Shown one piece after another: positions 6,891 through 12,931 of a DNA stretch of 12,931 nt. The first letter of the stretch is position 1. Every line of letters begins with the position of its first letter. The DNA is from an uncultured Bacteroidota bacterium. GTDB taxonomy: Bacteria > Bacteroidota > Bacteroidia > Chitinophagales > Chitinophagaceae. The notes under the pieces are model-generated. The model was not told the DNA's origin and searched no databases. It saw nothing but the letters and a program-made list of their open reading frames with translations. The stretch covers positions 1 through 12,931 of the forward strand of contig CAIJZG010000102.1 in the NCBI GenBank assembly GCA_903825065.1, given 5' to 3'. A program made the translations under genes and the position numbers.

Positions 6891-8231
6891 ATGTCTATAT
6901 CTAAACCTCGATTGAGTTTTTCTCAGATTATTAACATGAATGTGGGGTTCTTTGGAATCCAATACAGTTTTGGGTTACAGCAAAGTGCTGTTAATCCTAT
7001 TTATGATTTTCTTGGAGCAAGCCCTGACCAGATCCCTTTACTCAATCTAGCAGGTCCAATGACAGGCCTTTTAATTCAACCTATCATTGGTGCATTAAGT
7101 GATAAAACATGGCATCCTCGCTTTGGCAGGCGTAAACCTTTTTTTTTTATAGGTGCGCTTTTTTGTAGCCTTTGTTTATTTATCTACCCTTTTAGTAGCA
7201 GCTTGTGGATGGCAGGTGGACTTTTGTGGGTACTAGATGCAGCAAATAATACAGCAATGGAGCCTTATCGTGCATTTATTGCAGATAAACTTCCTCCTTC
7301 TCAACATGCTAATGGATTCTTAACTCAAAGCTTTTTTACGGGCCTTGGAATTACTCTCGCCAATATTTCTCTTTTCGCATTTCAAAAAATAGGATTTTTA
7401 AAACAGATGCACGGACAAATTCCTTATTGGGTTTTTGGATCCTTTTTCCTTGGTTCCATCTGTTCAATTTCTTCAGTACTTTGGTCGATTACAAAAACAC
7501 CTGAGATTCCTCCTACCGAGGAAGAATTAGCTATTTTAAGAGCCAATAAAAAATCTGTATTCGGCCCATTCATTGAAATTTTTAGTGCAATTAGAGAGAT
7601 GCCAAAAGTAATGTGGCAGTTGGCATTAGTTTACTTATTTCAATGGTATGCACTTTTTTGTTATTGGCAAAACGCTTCAAAAAGTATTGCACAATCTGTT
7701 TGGAAAACATCTCCCTCTAAAAACCCTTCATTATACCAGGAAGCAGTTGGTTGGGCAGGCTTAGTAAATGGATGGTATAATGTTGTTACCTTTCTTTCCG
7801 CATTTGCTTTAGTTGGATTAGCTAAAAAATATAGTCCGAAAAATGTACATGTGACTTGTTTATTTATAGCTGGATTGGGGCTATTAACATTCCCTCATAT
7901 CGAGAACCAATATTTATTATTTGTTCCAATGACAGGATTTGGAATTGCTTGGGCAAGTATGATGGGGGTTCCCTATTTAATGGTTGTAAATGATATACCA
8001 AAAGAAAGATATGGTGTGTATATGGGCATTATTAATATGATGATCGTAATTCCCATGATTTTACAAACTACTACTTTCGGTTTTATTTTAAATCATTTCC
8101 TTGATAATGATCCTGGAAAAGCAATCAGTTTTGGGGGTATCTTACTTTTAATTGCCTGTGCAGCAACGCTTAGAATAAAAAAAGTAATACCTGCTGATGA
8201 TACAGTAGCATTGAATGTTGGTGGACATTAA
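6891..8231 (+). CDS. MFS sugar permease, sucrose/maltose (SUT/SLC45-like) type
   Basis: A 446-residue inner-membrane transporter with many hydrophobic segments (about 12 expected), probably a proton-coupled sugar importer. The loop between segments 2 and 3 reads DKTWHPRFGRRKP (71-83), the hallmark RxGRR[KR]P of plant sucrose transporters, SLC45 proteins and their bacterial relatives. A conserved LDAANNTAMEPYRAFIAD stretch follows (115-132). A charged central loop (about 201-225) divides the two halves. The ATG at 6891 leads directly into the amphipathic start MSISKPRLSF. It is first in an operon with fructokinase and amylosucrase, so import of unphosphorylated sucrose is the best inference. 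Maltose-type substrates are possible. No hexuronate transporter is visible nearby, but the motif does not suggest the ExuT family. Confidence 0.85.
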   Translation: MSISKPRLSFSQIINMNVGFFGIQYSFGLQQSAVNPIYDFLGASPDQIPLLNLAGPMTGLLIQPIIGALSDKTWHPRFGRRKPFFFIGALFCSLCLFIYPFSSSLWMAGGLLWVLDAANNTAMEPYRAFIADKLPPSQHANGFLTQSFFTGLGITLANISLFAFQKIGFLKQMHGQIPYWVFGSFFLGSICSISSVLWSITKTPEIPPTEEELAILRANKKSVFGPFIEIFSAIREMPKVMWQLALVYLFQWYALFCYWQNASKSIAQSVWKTSPSKNPSLYQEAVGWAGLVNGWYNVVTFLSAFALVGLAKKYSPKNVHVTCLFIAGLGLLTFPHIENQYLLFVPMTGFGIAWASMMGVPYLMVVNDIPKERYGVYMGIINMMIVIPMILQTTTFGFILNHFLDNDPGKAISFGGILLLIACAATLRIKKVIPADDTVALNVGGH

Positions 8232-8257
8232 GGTTTAAAAAATATTTCATTTTGAAT

Positions 8258-8264
8258 AAGGAGG
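8258..8264 (+). promoter_or_regulatory. Strong Shine-Dalgarno sequence for the fructokinase gene
   Basis: AAGGAGG lies 4 nt before the ATG at 8269. This is close to a perfect anti-Shine-Dalgarno match and fixes the start. Other genes in the window have A/T-rich leaders without such a motif, as is usual in Bacteroidota. Confidence 0.7.
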
Positions 8265-8268
8265 TACT

Positions 8269-9219
8269 ATGAAAATATTATGTATTGGAGAAGCTTTGAT
8301 TGATATGATCTGCACCGACAAAGGAAGCAGTTTATCACAAGGTCAGAACTTTTTAAAAAAACCTGGAGGCGCTCCCACCAATGTAGCTGCAGCAGTTGCA
8401 GCCCTAGGTGGTAATGTTGAGTTAGCAGCAAAAGTTGGTAAAGACCCTTTTGGCAAACAATTGATTCAAGTGATGGAAGAGTTTGGCGTTTCTACGAAAT
8501 ATATATTGCAGGATGATCAGCATTTTACCACATTTGCTTTTGTATCTCTGATGGAAGATGGTGAACGTGATTTTGTTTTTAATCGTGGAGCTGACGGAGA
8601 ATTGAATGAAGATGAAATTAATTCAATTGATTTAACAGATGTCTCCATCATACATTTTGGTTCAGCAACAGGTTTTTTAAATGGTCCTCTTCAGAAAGCT
8701 TATATCAGCTTGTTGGATCGTGCTAAAAAACAAAATATCTTCATCAGCTTTGATCCAAATTATCGCCATCTGCTTTTCCAGAATAATACAGATAGTTTTA
8801 TCGAACAGTCCTGGTATTTTTTAAAGAATTGCCACTTTTTTAAACTGAGCGATGAAGAAGCGATGCTGATAACTAGAACAGCTACACTGCAAGATGCCAC
8901 TACTGTGTTAAATAACGAAACAACTGCGATCTATACTATTACACTTGGTAAAGAAGGAACCTTACTTGGCTATCATCAAAAGAATAGCACTATTGGAAGT
9001 ATTGCTATCAAGCCTGTGGATACTACTGGTGCAGGTGATGCTTTTGTAGGAGCAGTGCTATACCAATTATGTGATAAAACATTATATGAAATTGAAAAAG
9101 CTACTATAGAAGAGTGGAATTCAATTGTAACCAATGCAAACAAAGCTGGGGCAAGAACCTGTGAATATCTTGGAGCTATGGAGGCATTAAAACATTTAAA
9201 TAATCAGATTTTTCTTTAA
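8269..9219 (+). CDS. scrK: Fructokinase, PfkB family
   Basis: Phosphorylates fructose to fructose-6-phosphate with ATP in the cytoplasm. The 316 aa are normal for bacterial PfkB fructokinases. MKILCIGEALIDMI (1-14) opens the Rossmann-like fold, KKPGGAPTNVAAAVAALGG (30-48) is PfkB signature 1, and VDTTGAGDAFVGAVLY (250-265) is signature 2 with the canonical GAGD anion hole and Asp257 as base. FNRGADGEL (104-112) is common in fructokinases. The gene lies 37 bp after the permease and 19 bp before the amylosucrase, whose reaction releases fructose, so the context supports fructose as substrate. It is clearly distinct from the other PfkB kinase of the window (kdgK), which has GSGD and neighbours hexuronate genes. 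The symbol follows the family convention for sucrose-linked fructokinases. Confidence 0.9.
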   Translation: MKILCIGEALIDMICTDKGSSLSQGQNFLKKPGGAPTNVAAAVAALGGNVELAAKVGKDPFGKQLIQVMEEFGVSTKYILQDDQHFTTFAFVSLMEDGERDFVFNRGADGELNEDEINSIDLTDVSIIHFGSATGFLNGPLQKAYISLLDRAKKQNIFISFDPNYRHLLFQNNTDSFIEQSWYFLKNCHFFKLSDEEAMLITRTATLQDATTVLNNETTAIYTITLGKEGTLLGYHQKNSTIGSIAIKPVDTTGAGDAFVGAVLYQLCDKTLYEIEKATIEEWNSIVTNANKAGARTCEYLGAMEALKHLNNQIFL

Positions 9220-9238
9220 ACACAAATTCTAGTTACTC

Positions 9239-11185
9239 GTGTACCAATATCAATTGCATCAACAAATATCTCTACCAATTTTAAAACACAATATAGATGT
9301 TGCAGGAAAGGATAATCTTTTTTATAGCAGATTCCTTGCCAACTCTAGTGAAATTTCTGACTTATATTATTCTTTATATAAAAATCATCCAAAAGGCTCC
9401 GAAGCTTTTGAAGAACTTTTGGAAACAATTACTAAAGCATACGCCTTACGTACTGAACCACTTAAACAAAAAGATGAAGAGAAAGAAGAAATGGAACATT
9501 GGTTTTTAACCAACCAATTAGCGGGCATGAGTTTATATGTGGATCGTTTTTGTGGAGATTTAAAATCACTTAATTCAAAAATAGATTACTTCAAAAAACT
9601 TGGTGTAAACTTTTTACACTTAATGCCTTTATTTGAAAGCCCCGAGGGTGAAAGTGATGGTGGATATGCGGTTTCTGATTTTAGAAAAGTGGACCCTCGA
9701 TTTGGAGATTTAGCGGATCTGCAATCTGTGCAAGAAAAAATGAGTTCAGAAGGCATGTTTTTGATGTTTGATATCGTTTTAAATCATACATCATTCCGAC
9801 ATGAATGGGCGGAAAGGGCAAAGAAGGGAGAAAAAAAATATCAGGATTTTTTCTACATGTATGATGATCGGAGTTTGCCAAATTGGTTCGAAGAAACCAT
9901 GCCAGAAATATTTCCAGAAACTGCCCCGGGCAGTTTCTCTTATGTACCAGAATGCAACAAATGGGTGATGAGTGTATTTCACAATTATCAGTGGGATCTC
10001 AACTATACCAACCCAGATGTATTTGTTACCATGATTGATACCATTTTCTTTTATGCAAATTTAGGGGTAGACGTTTTGCGTATTGATGCACCAGCATTTA
10101 TATGGAAACAATTGGGCACTAGCTGCCAGAATTTGCCCGAGGCACATACGCTTTTAAGACTCATTAAACAGTGTGTTCAAGTGGCTGCACCAGGTGTGGC
10201 TTTATTAGGGGAAGCAATTGTTGCGCCTAAAGAGATTATGAAATATTTTGGCACTGATCGTTATTTAGCCAAAGAATGCGACTTTGCCTATAACGCTACT
10301 CAAATGGCCTTGCAATGGGATGCTTTGGCAACAGGCGATACAAGGGTTATGTTAGCCGCACAACATGAGATTCTTCAAAAGCCATTTGGTTGTTCTTGGA
10401 TAACTTATACAAGATGTCATGACGATATTGGCTTGGGCTACGATGATAGCATGATTGCAGCTGCTGGTTTTAATGTATACGATCATCGCAGATATTTAAA
10501 AGAATATTATTCGGGTGCCCTTCAAGATTCGCCTTCCTCAGGTGCTTTATTTTCTGTAAACCCCAAAACCCAAGATGCGAGAATCAGTGGCTCATTAGCA
10601 TCACTTTGTGGTTTAGAAAAAGCAATCCGAAAAAATGATCTAGCCCAAATTGAAATTTCCATACAGAAAATCAGTTTGATGCAAGCGCAAAGTTTTTTTA
10701 TTGGTGGATTACCGATTATTTTTTATGGCGATGAACTTGGCTATACTAATGATTATTCTTACTTAAGCGACCCCGGTAAGAGTTACGATAACAGATGGAT
10801 GCACCGACCCATGATTGATTGGCAGAAAGAAAAAAAAATAGATAATCCTGAAACTGTTGAGTCAAAAGTATTTCACACTACAAAAAGAATGATTGAAATA
10901 CGAAAAAAAATAGTTGCTTTTGGTGATTATAAAAACCTTACCTGGCTTACACCTTATAATATACATGTAGCTGGATTTATTCGTTCTTTTGGAGAACAGA
11001 AAATTTATTGTTTATTTAATTATAGCGACAAAGCTTCCTATCTTACCTGGTATGCCTTTAAAAATCATGGTGCAAAATCAAATAAGCTCTATGATCATTG
11101 GACAGGGTTTACTCACACCGTGGGGAGTGATCATGAATATTTGATTATTCCTGCATATGGGTTCTCTATTTTGGAAGTAATTTAA
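9239..11185 (+). CDS. ams: Amylosucrase (GH13), cytoplasmic
   Basis: Transfers glucosyl from sucrose to an alpha-1,4-glucan, releasing fructose. The 648 aa match the Neisseria polysaccharea amylosucrase layout: helical N-domain (about 1-90), (beta/alpha)8 barrel with B and B' insertions, and C-terminal beta domain (about 565-648). Catalytic residues are Asp283 nucleophile (VLRIDAPAF), Glu325 acid/base (LLGEAIV) and His394-Asp395 (RCHDDIG). Asp140 (ESDGGYAV) and Arg519 (DNRWMHRP) correspond to the N. polysaccharea Asp144-Arg509 pair that closes the sucrose pocket, separating it from amylases and sucrose phosphorylases. Pro222 (TMPEIFPE) stands where I align N. polysaccharea Arg226. The GTG at 9239 is used because an in-frame TAG ends at 9232 and the next ATG would remove about 84 residues. 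No signal peptide is seen. It follows the fructokinase by 19 bp. Confidence 0.93.
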   Translation: MYQYQLHQQISLPILKHNIDVAGKDNLFYSRFLANSSEISDLYYSLYKNHPKGSEAFEELLETITKAYALRTEPLKQKDEEKEEMEHWFLTNQLAGMSLYVDRFCGDLKSLNSKIDYFKKLGVNFLHLMPLFESPEGESDGGYAVSDFRKVDPRFGDLADLQSVQEKMSSEGMFLMFDIVLNHTSFRHEWAERAKKGEKKYQDFFYMYDDRSLPNWFEETMPEIFPETAPGSFSYVPECNKWVMSVFHNYQWDLNYTNPDVFVTMIDTIFFYANLGVDVLRIDAPAFIWKQLGTSCQNLPEAHTLLRLIKQCVQVAAPGVALLGEAIVAPKEIMKYFGTDRYLAKECDFAYNATQMALQWDALATGDTRVMLAAQHEILQKPFGCSWITYTRCHDDIGLGYDDSMIAAAGFNVYDHRRYLKEYYSGALQDSPSSGALFSVNPKTQDARISGSLASLCGLEKAIRKNDLAQIEISIQKISLMQAQSFFIGGLPIIFYGDELGYTNDYSYLSDPGKSYDNRWMHRPMIDWQKEKKIDNPETVESKVFHTTKRMIEIRKKIVAFGDYKNLTWLTPYNIHVAGFIRSFGEQKIYCLFNYSDKASYLTWYAFKNHGAKSNKLYDHWTGFTHTVGSDHEYLIIPAYGFSILEVI

Positions 11186-11220
11186 AATTCATTGTTTATT
11201 TATTGCTATTTTGAGATATT

Positions 11221-11754
11221 ATGAAATTTATTTTACTAAGTTTCCTTCTCATTTCAATTCATTCATCTTATGCTCAAGAAAGTATTCTGGTAACAGGAAG
11301 TAAAATTTCTAAGCCTGATGCAATTGCTCTGCTTGCTCATCATAATAAAGTAAGAAAAGATGTTGGAACCCAGCCTTTAATTTGGAGCTCTAAATTATCG
11401 GCCTATGCACAGGAATGGGCTGATCATTTAGCGAAGGATTATAATTGTAATATGGCTCATCGAAAAGCACCTGGTCAGGATGGAAGAACTTATGGTGAAA
11501 ATATATTCTGGGGCAGCTCGGCGGCAGAATTCAAACCAGTAGATGCATCTGAAGATTGGTATAGTGAAATTAAACAATACAAATACCGAGAACTAACAGA
11601 AAATAATTGGGATGCCACTGGACATTATACTCAAATGATTTGGAAGGATACTAAAGAAATAGGAGTTGGCATTTCTATTTGTCAAAATGGTGCCTTAATA
11701 GTTGTTGCGAACTATTATCCTGCTGGAAACTATTTACATCAATTCCCCTACTAA
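11221..11754 (+). CDS. Secreted CAP/SCP-domain (PR-1-like) protein
   Basis: A 177-residue exported protein. Residues 1-18 form a signal peptide (MKFILLSFLLISIHSSYA, probable cut before QES). The rest is one CAP domain. HNKVRKDVG (41-49) and LIWSSKLSAYAQEWADHLA (53-71) form the first helices, GENIFWG (92-98) and GHYTQMIWKDTKEIGVG (134-150) are the two CAP signatures, and VVANYYPAGNY (161-171) closes the domain. His80, Glu93 and His135 are candidate cavity residues. Cys76 and Cys154 could form a disulfide outside the cytoplasm. CAP proteins bind lipids or have other extracellular roles; the bacterial function is generally unknown and I assign none. It begins 35 bp after the amylosucrase, so it may be read from the same transcript, but nothing in the protein suggests a role in sugar use. 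Confidence 0.9.
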   Translation: MKFILLSFLLISIHSSYAQESILVTGSKISKPDAIALLAHHNKVRKDVGTQPLIWSSKLSAYAQEWADHLAKDYNCNMAHRKAPGQDGRTYGENIFWGSSAAEFKPVDASEDWYSEIKQYKYRELTENNWDATGHYTQMIWKDTKEIGVGISICQNGALIVVANYYPAGNYLHQFPY

Positions 11755-11760
11755 TTTATA

Positions 11761-11800
11761 AAATGTAAAAAGACCTCCAATAGAAGGCCTTTTTACATTT
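11761..11800. terminator. Bidirectional intrinsic terminator
   Basis: A perfect 12-bp inverted repeat, AAATGTAAAAAG (11761-11772) with CTTTTTACATTT (11789-11800), is extended after one mismatch by CCT/AGG. The loop is about 8 nt. The A-rich and T-rich arms supply a T-run on either strand. It lies 6 bp after the CAP gene stop and 11 bp before the stop of the convergent beta-barrel gene, the expected place for a shared terminator. Confidence 0.85.
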
Positions 11801-11811
11801 CAACCAAAGGA

Positions 11812-12903
11812 TTAGAAACGAATACTGAATCCGATATTAACTGAATAATCAGCGAATGCAGCATCACCCTGAGAGTAAACACCAGTTTGCTCGGTCTTTA
11901 AAATATCAGGAACACTCTGTGTACGATTACGCATTACAGCAATAGGCACATAAGCATAAACATTACATCTATTCATGGTGTAAGTAATTCCGGGTTCTAT
12001 AGTTAATACTTGTCCTGGTCTGCGAAAACCTTCGCTACCACCAATTAAATCATGAACCGGGATGCATTCAAACCTGGCCCCTCCGGAAAAAGTAAATTTA
12101 TTTACTTGATAATTGGCACCAGCTCTGATTAGATATTGATCAGGAACACTCATTACATCACTTGTGTTAGCAATAGTTGCAGCCGATGGAACTCCACCTC
12201 TTTGAGTTGATACTCCATTTTGTTCCCTTGGGTTTAATAGATAATAAAAGTTACCATACAAATTGAGTTTATGATTTATTGCATAGTAGGTATTTAATTC
12301 TGTTGTAAAACCAGTTCCTCCATCTCCTAATTGAATGGATTGATCAACAGGACCTAACACAGTTGTAGCGGCTGTTCCTGCTGCAGTGTAGAATCTATCT
12401 ACATATTTGTAATCGCCAGTTGCGAATTTAATTCCAAGCCCAGCTTGAATATTAAATTTCGTATGTTTTTCAGGATCTAATAACCATGCATATCCAGCTA
12501 CTCTAATATCACCTAAACCAAAAGAATGGGTTTCATGACGAGCTAAGCCACCATGCTCATATAGGGAGGATCTGGTGTTAGCTATAATTGGAACATATAG
12601 TGCAATGCTCCATGTTTTATTTAAAATTCTTGTGATACCATAATCCATACTAAATGTATGGTTAATAACTTCAGTTCCTAAAGTTTGACGTTGCTTTTGT
12701 TCTACGGTACCAACAAAATGTCGGAAAGATTTGAAATATCTTGTATTTGCTGAGAATAACCATTTTGAGGTATCTATATTTTTCATGTGATCCATCAAAC
12801 TACATGTGGCACCGCCTGCACCTCGTATGGCTACGCAACCTTGCGCATTTACCATTTGGTTAACTAAAAGACATACAATTAGTATAAGAAATATTTTTTT
12901 CAT
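11812..12903 (-). CDS. Predicted outer-membrane beta-barrel protein
   Basis: A 363-residue exported protein. Residues 1-20 form a signal peptide (MKKIFLILIVCLLVNQMVNA, probable cut before Gln21). The mature chain shows alternating hydrophobic and polar beta-strand segments and ends YSVNIGFSIRF, with the C-terminal aromatic typical of outer-membrane barrels. GLGDIRVAGYAWLL (129-142) and FNIQAGLGIKFATGDY (150-165) resemble the strand-turn patterns of the transporter/phenol-degradation-like (MetA-pathway) barrel family. The mature N-terminus is unusual, GCVAIRGAGGATC (22-34), with Cys23 and Cys34; the -3 to -1 residues (Ala-Gln-Gly) do not make a lipobox. The cargo is unknown. ATG at 12903 is followed directly by MKKIF. 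The gene converges on the CAP gene and does not belong to the sugar operons. Its promoter would lie in or beyond the last 28 bases. Family assignment is moderate, function open. Confidence 0.75.
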   Translation of the reverse strand: MKKIFLILIVCLLVNQMVNAQGCVAIRGAGGATCSLMDHMKNIDTSKWLFSANTRYFKSFRHFVGTVEQKQRQTLGTEVINHTFSMDYGITRILNKTWSIALYVPIIANTRSSLYEHGGLARHETHSFGLGDIRVAGYAWLLDPEKHTKFNIQAGLGIKFATGDYKYVDRFYTAAGTAATTVLGPVDQSIQLGDGGTGFTTELNTYYAINHKLNLYGNFYYLLNPREQNGVSTQRGGVPSAATIANTSDVMSVPDQYLIRAGANYQVNKFTFSGGARFECIPVHDLIGGSEGFRRPGQVLTIEPGITYTMNRCNVYAYVPIAVMRNRTQSVPDILKTEQTGVYSQGDAAFADYSVNIGFSIRF

Positions 12904-12931
12904 TTGTGGGTTTTGTGATTTTTTAAAAAAA

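Noticed and set aside
1..12931. Mobile elements, CRISPR arrays, tRNA or rRNA genes, or a defence system
   Set aside because: No transposase motifs, regular repeat-spacer pattern, terminal inverted repeats or tRNA-like folds were seen; the window reads as an ordinary metabolic region.

Overview
The window is AT-rich, densely packed bacterial DNA, most likely from a Bacteroidota member (possibly Chitinophagaceae-like). I infer this from A/T-rich leaders with few Shine-Dalgarno sequences, MKK-type signal peptides, a beta-barrel protein ending in Phe, and the style of the encoded sugar enzymes. Genus cannot be judged from sequence alone. No mobile element, tRNA, rRNA or CRISPR array is visible. 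No stretch longer than 300 bases lacks a gene.

Left half (about 1-6697): a D-galacturonate (hexuronate) catabolic block, mostly on the minus strand. In order of transcription it carries uxaB (tagaturonate reductase), uxaA (altronate dehydratase), uxaC (uronate isomerase) and kdgK (2-keto-3-deoxygluconate kinase), tightly spaced as one operon. A separate minus-strand gene at the window edge encodes the KDPG aldolase (eda, 3' end missing). Between kdgK and eda, on the plus strand, sits a small YhcH/YjgK/YiaL-family protein whose stop codon lies 4 bp from that of kdgK. Together these genes cover galacturonate -> tagaturonate -> altronate -> KDG -> KDPG -> pyruvate + glyceraldehyde-3-phosphate. 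The mannonate branch (uxuA/uxuB), a hexuronate transporter and a regulator are not in the window.

Centre (6698-6890): a 193-bp divergent control region. It contains two overlapping LacI-type operator boxes, each built on AACGTT. They lie between the hexuronate operon (left) and a sucrose operon (right) and could control both.

Right half (6891-11185): a sucrose-use operon on the plus strand. It encodes an MFS permease of the sucrose/maltose (SUT/SLC45-like) type, a PfkB fructokinase and a cytoplasmic GH13 amylosucrase. The reading is that intact sucrose is imported, amylosucrase moves the glucosyl unit onto an alpha-glucan, and the released fructose is phosphorylated. A secreted CAP/SCP-domain protein follows 35 bp later, then a clear bidirectional terminator (11761-11800). 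The last gene, on the minus strand, is a predicted outer-membrane beta-barrel protein.

The gene set suits life on plant material, where pectin-derived galacturonate and sucrose occur together. The points most worth checking are the shared operator, the possible anomerase role of the YhcH-like protein, and the intracellular amylosucrase.
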